Assembly (NCBI GenBank): GCA_018712125.1
Contig: DVHM01000146.1
Span: forward strand, 1 to 37,885
Length of the DNA: 37,885 nt
Direction of reading: 5' to 3'
Source of the DNA: Pullilachnospira_A gallistercoris
Lineage (GTDB): Bacteria > Bacillota > Clostridia > Lachnospirales > Lachnospiraceae
Part shown: positions 17,569-23,997 of the stretch, in pieces
Position numbering within the stretch: the stretch's first letter is position 1
Layout of the letters: the number at the start of each line of letters is the position of its first letter
The notes under the pieces: model-generated
What the model was told of the DNA's origin: nothing
Seen by the model: the letters and a program-made list of their open reading frames with translations, nothing else
Databases searched by the model: none
Translations under genes and position numbers: made by a program

Positions 17569-17602
17569 CTTTATTATACCAAATGATTCCATTATAATAA
17601 AG
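17569..17602. promoter_or_regulatory. Symmetric divergent promoter region of PBP and yigZ-like genes
   Basis: Ten-base arms CTTTATTATA (17569-17578) and TATAATAAAG (17593-17602) are exact reverse complements 14 bases apart. Each arm holds a consensus -10 hexamer TATAAT, one for each strand (17593-17598 on +, 17578-17573 on -). With 17-base spacing, the -35 position for each promoter is TTTATT inside the opposite arm. The two polymerases could not bind together, so the promoters would compete. The repeat is seen; the competition is inference. Confidence 0.6.
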
Positions 17603-17649
17603 GAAAATGTGGAAATGTAAGAGGATTGTAAGAATAGAGGAGAGAGCGG

Positions 17650-18309
17650 ATGGAAGCGTACAGATTCGTATATCGGGCGGGACAGGGAGAGATCACAGAG
17701 AAGAAATCCCGCTTTATCGCCACGGTGCAGCCGGTCACGACGCCGGAGGAGGCGCTGGCCTTTGTGGCGGAGAAGAAAAAGGAGTACTGGGACGCCAGGC
17801 ACAACTGTTATGCCTATGTGACCGGAAAAAATCAGGAGCAGATGCGCTGTTCCGACGACGGGGAGCCCTCGGGGACAGCGGGGAGACCGATCCTGGATGT
17901 GTTGCTGCGGGAGCAGATCCACGACGCGGTTATCGTGGTGACCAGGTATTTCGGAGGTGTGCTCCTGGGGACCGGGGGTCTCGTGAGGGCATATCAGAAG
18001 GCTGCCTCGGAGGGGCTGGCCGCCGCGGAGATTCTCTCCTGGCAGGAGGGGCGTCCTCTCGCGGTGGAGACCGACTACCAGGGATATGGCAAGGTGGAAT
18101 ATCTGTTCCGGGAACTCGGCGTCTATGTGGAGGACACGGATTTTGGACAGCAGGTAACGATCCGGGCGATGGTCCCGGGGAGACTGATTCGGAAAACAGA
18201 GAAGGAAATCGGGGAAAAAACCGGTGGAAAGGCCCGTCTTTCCTGGGATGACGACATTTTTTACGCGCTGGATGAAAAAAGAGGCATAATTTTGAAAAAA
18301 AGTACTTGA
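17650..18309 (+). CDS. IMPACT/YigZ family protein
   Basis: A 219-residue protein of the UPF0029 (Impact N-terminal) family plus a DUF1949-type C-terminal domain. The N-terminal domain contains EKKSRFIATV, ARHNCYAYV, CSDDGEPSGTAGRPIL and VTRYFGGVLLGTGGLVRAY, all typical of YigZ/YvyE. The C-terminal part (from about residue 140) has the short ferredoxin-like fold pattern of the family. Bacterial members are of unknown biochemical role; the eukaryotic relative regulates the Gcn2 kinase. The ATG at 17650 follows GAGGAGAG; a GTG at 17607 would give a longer form without a site. It diverges from the PBP gene and ends at the -35 box of the tRNA promoter. Confidence 0.9.
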   Translation: MEAYRFVYRAGQGEITEKKSRFIATVQPVTTPEEALAFVAEKKKEYWDARHNCYAYVTGKNQEQMRCSDDGEPSGTAGRPILDVLLREQIHDAVIVVTRYFGGVLLGTGGLVRAYQKAASEGLAAAEILSWQEGRPLAVETDYQGYGKVEYLFRELGVYVEDTDFGQQVTIRAMVPGRLIRKTEKEIGEKTGGKARLSWDDDIFYALDEKRGIILKKST

Positions 18310-18334
18310 TTTTCCGGAAACCTTTTTGTATAAT
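18306..18334 (+). promoter_or_regulatory. Promoter of the tRNA-Gln gene
   Basis: TTGATT (18306-18311) and TATAAT (18329-18334) with a 17-base spacer. The -35 box overlaps the stop codon of the yigZ-like gene. Transcription would begin near 18341, about 24 bases before the mature tRNA. Confidence 0.85.
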
Positions 18335-18364
18335 ATCCATTGTTGAGCCGCTAAGGATAGACAT

Positions 18365-18436
18365 TGGCCCATCGCCAAATGGTAAGGCAACGGACTCTGA
18401 CTCCGTCATTTCAAGGTTCGAATCCTTGTGGGCCAG
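18365..18436 (+). tRNA. tRNA-Gln (anticodon CTG)
   Basis: A complete 72-base cloverleaf. The acceptor stem TGGCCCA (18365-18371) pairs with TGGGCCA (18429-18435), with G as discriminator. The anticodon stem ACGGA/TCCGT encloses the loop CTCTGAC, giving anticodon CTG (reads CAG). The T-arm is CAAGG-TTCGAAT-CCTTG. CCA is not encoded and must be added by the CCA-adding enzyme. The unit has its own promoter and terminator. Confidence 0.97.
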
Positions 18437-18438
18437 TT

Positions 18439-18470
18439 AAAGCACTGCAACATTAGTTGTAGTGCTTTTT
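18439..18470 (+). terminator. Rho-independent terminator of the tRNA-Gln unit
   Basis: Stem AAAGCACTGCAAC (18439-18451) with GTTGTAGTGCTTT (18456-18468), one G-T pair, a 4-base loop ATTA and a T-run. It starts 3 bases after the tRNA. Confidence 0.9.
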
Positions 18471-18540
18471 GTTTATGAAAGAGCTTTCAAAAGTTCCGTG
18501 GGGATTGCCCTGCGGCGTATATAGAAAAGGAGAATGGGAC

Positions 18541-19245
18541 ATGTATGAGATGAAAGGACGTGTGCGCTACAGCGAAGTGGACAGTGATGGAAGACTGACG
18601 ATCCCCGCCCTGATCAACTATCTCCAGGACTGCTGTACCTTTCAGTCGGAGGATCTGGGAGTGGGGCTGCCCTATCTGAGAGAGCGCGGGATTGGATGGT
18701 TTGTGACTTCCTGGTGGATCCATGTGGAAAAACTGCCGGCCATGGGCGAACATATCACGGTAAAGACATGGCCCTACGCTTTCCGGGGATTTTTGGGATA
18801 CCGGAATTTTACCCTGGAAAATGAGGCGGGGGAAGTGCTGGTGGAGGTCAATTCCCTCTGGATTCTGATGGAGGTAAAGAGCGGAAAGCCGGCGAGACTT
18901 CCGGAGAAGATGAAGGAGGTCTACGTGACAGAACCGGCGCTGGAGCGGGACTGGGGGGACCGCAAGCGCAAGCCGGACGAGCAGGCGCAGGAGGCCTACC
19001 GGTTTGTCGTACAGGGTATGCACATTGATACCAACGGACACATGAACAACGAAAAGTATGTAGCGGCTGCCCAGGAGTGCCTCCCGGAGGGATTTGCGGC
19101 ATCCGACATCTATGTGGAGTACAAAAAATCTGCCATGCGCGGGGATGAGGTTATCTGCGTGAAGTCGCAGCGGCCCGACGGGATGCAGGTGGTGCTCCGG
19201 GATCCGGAGGGAGAGATTTTCTCCATCGTGGAGTATAAGAGGTAA
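18541..19245 (+). CDS. Acyl-ACP thioesterase
   Basis: A 234-residue protein of the bacterial acyl-ACP thioesterase (FatA/FatB-like) family, which frees fatty acids from acyl carrier protein. The first hotdog fold contains VRYSEVDSDGRLTIPALINYLQDC and GIGWFVTSWWIHVEK; the second contains HIDTNGHMNNEKYVAAA, with the Asp/Asn/His cluster usual at the active site. ATG 18541 follows AAGGAG with an 8-base gap; longer in-frame reading would start inside the tRNA terminator. The next gene starts 4 bases after the stop. Its release of free fatty acids may feed membrane turnover or fermentation; that is inference. Confidence 0.9.
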   Translation: MYEMKGRVRYSEVDSDGRLTIPALINYLQDCCTFQSEDLGVGLPYLRERGIGWFVTSWWIHVEKLPAMGEHITVKTWPYAFRGFLGYRNFTLENEAGEVLVEVNSLWILMEVKSGKPARLPEKMKEVYVTEPALERDWGDRKRKPDEQAQEAYRFVVQGMHIDTNGHMNNEKYVAAAQECLPEGFAASDIYVEYKKSAMRGDEVICVKSQRPDGMQVVLRDPEGEIFSIVEYKR

Positions 19246-19249
19246 GAGC

Positions 19250-20089
19250 ATGATGAGAATAGGCGAAAAACAGAGACTGAGAGTGGTCAGGAAGACAGAC
19301 TTCGGAATCTATCTGGCAGCGCGGGAGGGCGACCGGGATATGGTATTGCTCCCGGCGAAGGAGGTCCCCCAGGGGACGTCTCCGGGCGATGAGATGGAAG
19401 TATTTGTCTACCGGGATTCCAAAGACCGCCCCATCGCCACCACACGCACACCGCGGATTCTTCTGGGACAGGCGGGAGTGCTGACGGTTAAGGAGGTGGG
19501 TCGGATCGGGGCTTTCCTGGACTGGGGGCTCGAAAAGGATCTGTTTCTTCCATATAAAGAGATGACAAAGAAGGTAAAGGCGGGAGACGAGATCCTGGTA
19601 AGGGTTTATCTGGACAAGAGCGGCCGCCTCTGCGCCAGCATGAAGGGGCTGTACGACCTGCTGTCCACCGCGTCTCCCTATCGGGTGGGAGATGAGGTTA
19701 CCGGCAGGGTTTATGAGTTCGGCCATGATTTCGGCACCTTCGTCGCGGTGGATGACAAATACTCTGCCATGATACCGCGGCATGAGGATGTCTCGGGGCT
19801 GACGATCGGTCAGAGGATCAGCGCCCGGGTCACGAACGTCAAGGAAGATGGCAAACTGGACATCACGATCCGGCAGAAGGCCTACCTTCAGATGGACGAG
19901 GACGCCAAAGTGCTGCTGGAACTTCTGGATTCCTACGCGGGTGTATTTCCCTTTACCGAGAAGGCTTCCCCGGAGGTTATTCTGCGGGAGACAGGACTCA
20001 GCAAGAACGCTTTCAAGCGTGCAATAGGGCGGCTCTATCGGGAGCGGCTGGTAGAAATCAACGACGGAAAAATAAGAAAGAGAGGATGA
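19250..20089 (+). CDS. cvfB: S1-domain RNA-binding protein, CvfB family
   Basis: A 279-residue protein built of S1-like beta-barrel repeats and a C-terminal winged helix, as in S. aureus CvfB and B. subtilis YitL. The repeats show FGIYLAAREGDRDMVLLPAKE, GAFLDWGLEKDLFLPYKEM and FGTFVAVDDKYSAMIPRHE. The C-terminal wing domain includes VILRETGLSKNAFKRAIGRLY and ERLVEINDGKIRKRG. CvfB affects virulence gene and RNA metabolism in Staphylococcus; the role here is unknown. Two adjacent ATG codons (19250, 19253) make the exact start uncertain by one residue. The gene is tightly packed between the thioesterase and ridA. Confidence 0.9.
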   Translation: MMRIGEKQRLRVVRKTDFGIYLAAREGDRDMVLLPAKEVPQGTSPGDEMEVFVYRDSKDRPIATTRTPRILLGQAGVLTVKEVGRIGAFLDWGLEKDLFLPYKEMTKKVKAGDEILVRVYLDKSGRLCASMKGLYDLLSTASPYRVGDEVTGRVYEFGHDFGTFVAVDDKYSAMIPRHEDVSGLTIGQRISARVTNVKEDGKLDITIRQKAYLQMDEDAKVLLELLDSYAGVFPFTEKASPEVILRETGLSKNAFKRAIGRLYRERLVEINDGKIRKRG

Positions 20090-20094
20090 CTGAC

Positions 20095-20472
20095 ATGAAA
20101 AAGACAATTTCTACAGACAAGGCGCCTGCGGCAATCGGACCCTATTCCCAGGCAATCGAGGCAAACGGCATGGTATATACCTCCGGCATTATCCCTGTAG
20201 TGCCGGCCACCGGCGAGATACCGGAGGGTTCCGCTCCCCAGGCGCGCCAGGTGCTGACCAATCTCAGAGCGCTTCTGGAGGAGGCAGGCTGCTCCATGGA
20301 GGATGTGGTCAAGACGACGGTATTCATCAAGGAGATGAATGATTTTGGAGCCATCAACGAGGTTTACGCGGAGTTCTTTACCGGGGACTATCCCGCGCGA
20401 AGCTGCGTGGAGGTAGCGCGCCTTCCGAAGGATGTCATGATTGAGATGGAAGCGATCGCGCTGAAGAAGTGA
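20095..20472 (+). CDS. ridA: RidA family enamine/imine deaminase
   Basis: A 125-residue YjgF/YER057c/UK114 family protein that hydrolyses reactive 2-aminoacrylate and related enamines formed by pyridoxal-phosphate enzymes. The N-terminus ISTDKAPAAIGPYSQAIE, the middle VYTSGIIPVVPATGE and the C-terminal PARSCVEVARLPKDVMIEMEAIA (with the substrate-binding Arg) are characteristic. I chose ATG 20095, ten bases after AGAGG, because it gives the usual length; the in-frame ATG at 20086 overlaps the cvfB stop and is too close to the site. Confidence 0.92.
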   Translation: MKKTISTDKAPAAIGPYSQAIEANGMVYTSGIIPVVPATGEIPEGSAPQARQVLTNLRALLEEAGCSMEDVVKTTVFIKEMNDFGAINEVYAEFFTGDYPARSCVEVARLPKDVMIEMEAIALKK

Positions 20473-20492
20473 GAAATGCAGAGGTAAGACAG

Positions 20493-21461
20493 ATGTATGA
20501 TGTGATCATTGTGGGCAGCGGACCGGCCGGTCTCGCTGCCGCTATTTACGGAAAACGTGCCGGTCTGCAGACGGTGGTACTGGAGAAGAATCCCTTAAGC
20601 GGTGGACAGATCCTCAACACTTACGAGGTGGACAACTATCCGGGACTTCCCCTCATCAGCGGAATGGAGCTGGGCAACAAGTTCCGGCAGCATGCCGATG
20701 AGCAGGGAGCGGAATTTGTCACGGCGGAGGTTCGGGAAATACGGGATCATGGAACCTACAAGGAATTGCTTACCGATCATCAGACCTACGAGACCCGCAC
20801 GGTGGTGCTGGCCATGGGCGCCGCCCATCGGATGCTGGGAGTGCCCGGGGAGCAGGAACTGTCCGGTATGGGAGTCTCCTATTGCGCAACCTGTGACGGA
20901 GCCTTTTTCCGGGGCCGCTCTGTGGCTGTGGTAGGCGGCGGAGATGTGGCGCTGGAGGATGCGCTGTTTCTCGCCAGAGGCTGCGAGAAGGTGTATCTGA
21001 TCCATCGCAGGGATCAGTTCCGGGGCGCGGCGATTCTGCAGCAGAGAGTGCTGGAGACGGAGAATATCGAGCCGGTCTACGATACGGTGGTGGAAGAGAT
21101 CTGTGGCGAGGACGCGGTGGAGTCTCTTCAATTATATAATAAGAAGGAAGACAAGAGATCCAGCCTGGCGGTGCAGGGAGTCTTCATCGCGGTGGGAATT
21201 GTCCCGAATACCGGTCAGATCAAGGGGCTGCCTGATCTGGACGAGGGGGGATATATCATCGCCGGAGAGGATGGGGTAACCAGTATTCCCGGTATCTTCG
21301 CGGCGGGAGATATCCGTACCAAGGCGCTGCGCCAGGTCATCACGGCCACGTCCGACGGAGCCAACGCCATTGCCTCCGCCGAGCGTTATATCTATGAGCA
21401 TCAGACTGCAAAAAAAACGGCGGATTGCCCTTCGGGGGTTGACAGAGCGGACTCTGTGTGA
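20493..21461 (+). CDS. trxB: Thioredoxin reductase family flavoprotein
   Basis: A 322-residue FAD/NAD(P)H-dependent disulfide reductase. The FAD loop is IIVGSGPAGLAAAIYGKRAG, the redox pair is CATC at residues 131-134, the nucleotide loop is VVGGGDVALEDALFLA and the C-terminal FAD motif is GIFAAGDIRTKALRQVITATSDG. These match TrxB, which keeps thioredoxin reduced. ATG 20493 follows GAGGT; a GTG at 20469 overlapping the ridA stop is less likely. No thioredoxin gene is adjacent, so a ferredoxin-dependent or other partner cannot be excluded. The promoter of the next gene is embedded in its last codons. Confidence 0.9.
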   Translation: MYDVIIVGSGPAGLAAAIYGKRAGLQTVVLEKNPLSGGQILNTYEVDNYPGLPLISGMELGNKFRQHADEQGAEFVTAEVREIRDHGTYKELLTDHQTYETRTVVLAMGAAHRMLGVPGEQELSGMGVSYCATCDGAFFRGRSVAVVGGGDVALEDALFLARGCEKVYLIHRRDQFRGAAILQQRVLETENIEPVYDTVVEEICGEDAVESLQLYNKKEDKRSSLAVQGVFIAVGIVPNTGQIKGLPDLDEGGYIIAGEDGVTSIPGIFAAGDIRTKALRQVITATSDGANAIASAERYIYEHQTAKKTADCPSGVDRADSV

Positions 21462-21467
21462 TATTAT
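21439..21467 (+). promoter_or_regulatory. Promoter upstream of the NlpC/P60 hydrolase gene
   Basis: A consensus -35 box TTGACA (21439-21444) and -10 box TATTAT (21462-21467), 17 bases apart, overlapping the 3' end of trxB. Transcription would start near 21474, giving a leader of about 70 bases that contains a WalR-type box. Confidence 0.8.
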
Positions 21468-21478
21468 GACAATCGTGA

Positions 21479-21495
21479 TGTAACAAAATTGTAAT
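21479..21495 (+). promoter_or_regulatory. Predicted WalR (YycF) binding site
   Basis: TGTAAC (21479-21484), five bases, then TGTAAT (21490-21495). This is an exact match to the published WalR consensus TGTWAH-N5-TGTWAH. It lies just downstream of the best -10 box, a position more typical of repression, unless a second promoter (ATGACA at 21466 with TGTAAT at 21490 as -10) is used. The downstream gene encodes a wall hydrolase, the classic target class of WalKR. Confidence 0.6.
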
Positions 21496-21543
21496 AATTT
21501 CTTCACAGAAACGTTAACGAAATTACACGGAGGGTTAATTTTT

Positions 21544-22794
21544 ATGAAAAGCAAAGGAGTGAAGATGCTGTCCTGCACGCTTGCAGCCGGAGTACTGGCA
21601 ACCAGCATTCCGTTCGCGGCGCTTGCGGCACCGATTTCCGGTGTTGTAGGTATGGCATCCACTGATACAGCGACTGTTCAGGAGAATTCCTACTCCACAC
21701 TGTCCGGCGTTTCCCTGACGATGTCCAGGATCCTCGCGGAGTCCACTTCCACCGAGTCCCAGGTACAGGCAAACGATACGGCGACAGTTGAAGCGGGTCA
21801 GGCGGCAGATCAGACCGCCGCACAGGCGGATGCTGCAGCTCAGACAGCGGAGCAGCAGCCGGCACAGTCTGAATTTGCCAATATCGCCATCGCGCAGGTA
21901 AACGATTATGTCAATGTTCGTTCCGGCGCCAGCGAGGAGACGGAAGTTGTCGGAAAGCTTTACAACAATTCGGCGGCTACCGTGCTCGGACAGGAAGGCG
22001 ACTGGCTGCACATTTCATCGGGCAGCGTTGACGGATATGTCAAGGCACAGTATGTGGCTGTCGGCAACGAGGAGGTGGCCAGAGCGGCAGGAAGAAGAGT
22101 GGCGACGGTAACGACCCAGACACTCTATGTTCGCTCAGAGCCGAGCACAGAGGCATCTGTTCTCGGTATGGTTCCCGGCGATGACGATCTTACCGTTGTG
22201 GATGAGTCCACCGCAGCCCAGGGCTGGGTTAAGGTTTCCATTGACGAGGGAGACGGATATGTATCCACTCAGTATGTGACCCTCTCCACCGAGTATAAAT
22301 ACGCGGAGTCCAAGGCGGAAGAAGAGGCGAGACTTGCGAGAGAAGCGGCAGAACGCGAAGCTGCTGCGGAGGCTGCGAGAAAGAGTGCTGCAAAGAGATC
22401 TGCATCTTCTAAATCCAGTTCCAGCGGGAAGAGTTATTCCGCGCCGAGTGGATCCAGCGGAAGCTCGGTCGCAAATTACGCGTGCCAGTTTGTTGGTAAT
22501 CCCTATGTATATGGAGGAACCAGCCTGACTAACGGAGCTGACTGTTCCGGATTTGTTATGAGTGTATACAGGCAGTACGGCGTGAGCCTGCCCCATTCCT
22601 CCAGCGCTCTGCGCAGTGTGGGATACGGTGTGAGCCAGAGCCAGATGCAGCCGGGAGATATCGTGTGCTACAGCGGACATGTTGGCATCTACATCGGAAA
22701 CGGTCAGATTGTACATGCCTCCAATGCCCGGGATGGTATCAAGATTTCCAGTGCTTATTACAAGAGCATTCTGGCTGTCAGAAGAATCTTCTAA
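21544..22794 (+). CDS. Secreted NlpC/P60 peptidoglycan endopeptidase with two SH3b domains
   Basis: A 416-residue exported wall hydrolase. Residues 1-28 or so are a signal peptide (MKSKGVKMLSCTLAAGVLAT, cut near FAALAA). Two bacterial SH3 domains follow at about 115-175 (VNDYVNVRSGASEETEVVG) and 180-245 (TLYVRSEPSTEASVLG), which normally bind the wall. An Ala/Glu/Arg-rich coiled-coil segment (about 258-285) and a Ser-rich linker lead to the NlpC/P60 domain. There Cys334 (ADCSGFV), His379 (GHVGIYIG) and His391 (VHAS) form the catalytic set. Such enzymes cut D-Glu-diamino acid bonds in stem peptides. ATG 21544 follows GGAGGG. A WalR box lies in its leader and a terminator follows. Confidence 0.95.
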   Translation: MKSKGVKMLSCTLAAGVLATSIPFAALAAPISGVVGMASTDTATVQENSYSTLSGVSLTMSRILAESTSTESQVQANDTATVEAGQAADQTAAQADAAAQTAEQQPAQSEFANIAIAQVNDYVNVRSGASEETEVVGKLYNNSAATVLGQEGDWLHISSGSVDGYVKAQYVAVGNEEVARAAGRRVATVTTQTLYVRSEPSTEASVLGMVPGDDDLTVVDESTAAQGWVKVSIDEGDGYVSTQYVTLSTEYKYAESKAEEEARLAREAAEREAAAEAARKSAAKRSASSKSSSSGKSYSAPSGSSGSSVANYACQFVGNPYVYGGTSLTNGADCSGFVMSVYRQYGVSLPHSSSALRSVGYGVSQSQMQPGDIVCYSGHVGIYIGNGQIVHASNARDGIKISSAYYKSILAVRRIF

Positions 22795-22833
22795 TTCGTT
22801 TTCGATCGTCGAAGAATTTTTGTGAAAATTGAG

Positions 22834-22874
22834 ACTGCAGAAAAGAGAGTGATTTCTCTTTCCTGCAGTTTTTT
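22834..22874 (+). terminator. Rho-independent terminator after the NlpC/P60 gene
   Basis: Arms ACTGCAG-A-AAAGAGA (22834-22848) and TCTCTTT-C-CTGCAGT (22855-22869) form a 14-bp stem with one A-C mismatch and a 6-base loop, followed by six T's. Confidence 0.88.
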
Positions 22875-23013
22875 GTGTCGCAGGAAACGGTGCTTTCGGC
22901 AGAACAAAAAGAATAATCAGATAATTTGTCCTGTCAAGAAACAAAGTGAAATTTGGAAGAAGTGCACAAAATTGCCGAAACAGGGCAAAAAAGGAGGGGA
23001 TAACTTCTCAAAG

Positions 23014-23084
23014 TTATCCACAGAAAAAAGACGGAAAAACGTGGGAAAATGGACTTATACACGAAGATATCCACATTATCCACA
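23014..23084 (+). other. Cluster of DnaA boxes in an AT-rich intergenic region
   Basis: Two perfect TTATCCACA boxes (23014-23022 and 23076-23084) and two near matches, TTATACACG (23055-23063) and ATATCCACA (23067-23075), lie in 71 bases, all in the same orientation. The last two abut. The first box is half of a perfect 9-bp inverted repeat (GGATAACTT at 22998-23006, AAGTTATCC at 23011-23019). A further dyad GGAAAAT/ATTTTCC lies at 23096-23116. The gap 22875-23222 has no convincing gene. Genes on both sides run in the same direction and dnaA/dnaN are not nearby, so this resembles the DnaA-titrating clusters known outside oriC in B. subtilis, or a DnaA-controlled regulatory site, more than an origin. 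Confidence 0.7.
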
Positions 23085-23222
23085 AAGTATTTGGTGGAAA
23101 ATTGGGGAGATTTTCCGGGAAAAAAGAACGCTCGTTTTGTAAAAGAATGATAAAATCCGGGTAAAATACGGTGGCCGCAGCATGTTTGAAAATGTGGGAG
23201 AAAAGGGGTATTTGTCAGAAAA

Positions 23223-23251
23223 TTGCATAGATGGAAGATATTTGATATACT
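23223..23251 (+). promoter_or_regulatory. Promoter of the WecG-family/YitT gene pair
   Basis: TTGCAT (23223-23228) and TATACT (23246-23251) with a 17-base spacer; transcription would start near 23258. It lies about 140 bases after the DnaA-box cluster, so DnaA binding could influence it only at a distance. Confidence 0.72.
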
Positions 23252-23252
23252 G

Positions 23253-23272
23253 ATGCATAGAACTGTATGCAT
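23253..23272. repeat. Inverted repeat at the predicted transcription start
   Basis: ATGCATA (23253-23259) and TATGCAT (23266-23272) are exact reverse complements around the loop GAACTG. The dyad spans the expected start site directly after the -10 box. It could be an operator or form a hairpin at the 5' end of the mRNA. Confidence 0.55.
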
Positions 23273-23298
23273 TGCGCATATTACAAGTGGGAGTTTTT

Positions 23299-23997
23299 AT
23301 GTTAAAAACAGTTGAATTGCTGGGGGTCCGCATGAATGACAATTATGTCAGGGAAATCATGGGACAGGTTATACAATTGGAAGACAGGCCGGGCATGAGC
23401 ACGCTGGAGATCATGACTGCGGATCTGCTGCTGGCTTGTCAGGAACATGCCTCCTGGATGGAATGGTATCATCAGAGAGATCTGGTTCTTCCGGGGGATA
23501 TCGCCCTGCTGGAGGCAGAGGGGCGGAATGTGCCCGGCCGGAGAAAGGAACTCCAGGAGAGAGCGTTTCTGCGGGAGTGCATGGGTTACGCGCAGCAGCG
23601 GGGAAAACGGGTCTATCTTCTGGCGGCCAGCGCCCGGGAGGCAAACCGCGCCGCGGCTTTTCTGAAGGTCAGATTTCCGAAGCTGAAGCTGGTGGGCGTC
23701 TCCGCCCTCGGGGAGGACGGAAAGGACGCCGACGGAGTGGTCAATGAAATCAACGGGGAGGAACCGGATTTTGTCCTGTCGCTGTTGGGTATGCCGTTGG
23801 CGATGGACTTTCTCGAAAAAGAACAGGAGCGGATCAACGCCGGTTTCTGGTGCGGTCTCGGCAGAGAGTATCTGTCGGAAAGACGTTGGGGACTGCGGGC
23901 ACGCCTGAAGGGACATCTGGATAAAAATAAGCTTGCGAGGAGCATAAGCCGTTACGACGAGGGAGAACATGCGTATCGTGCGAAAGAGAGAGATTGA
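23299..23997 (+). CDS. WecG/TagA/CpsF family glycosyltransferase (divergent)
   Basis: A 232-residue protein with the overall pattern of the WecG/TagA/CpsF family, which adds N-acetylmannosamine or a related sugar to a lipid-linked acceptor during teichoic acid or capsule synthesis. Matching parts are VELLGVRMNDNYV near the start, GKRVYLLAASAREANRAAAFL with RFPKLKLVGV, and INGEEPDFVLSLLGMPLAMDFL with INAGFWCGLG. It is divergent: the usual Gly-rich GGKPG-type turn is AASAR here and the SPKQE-type segment is MPLAM, so catalytic activity is not certain. The start is ATG 23299 after GGGAG; a TTG at 23272 overlaps the hairpin. Its end overlaps the next gene by 29 bases. Confidence 0.7.
   Translation: MLKTVELLGVRMNDNYVREIMGQVIQLEDRPGMSTLEIMTADLLLACQEHASWMEWYHQRDLVLPGDIALLEAEGRNVPGRRKELQERAFLRECMGYAQQRGKRVYLLAASAREANRAAAFLKVRFPKLKLVGVSALGEDGKDADGVVNEINGEEPDFVLSLLGMPLAMDFLEKEQERINAGFWCGLGREYLSERRWGLRARLKGHLDKNKLARSISRYDEGEHAYRAKERD

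Noticed and set aside
23014..23084. DnaA-box cluster as the chromosomal origin
   Set aside because: No dnaA, dnaN, rpmH or gidA nearby, and genes on both sides are transcribed in the same direction, so no divergence of replication is visible.
22822..23342. Several small frames on both strands in the gap after the NlpC/P60 gene
   Set aside because: They overlap the terminator and DnaA boxes, match no family and have Lys/Ser/Phe-rich composition typical of AT-rich noncoding DNA.
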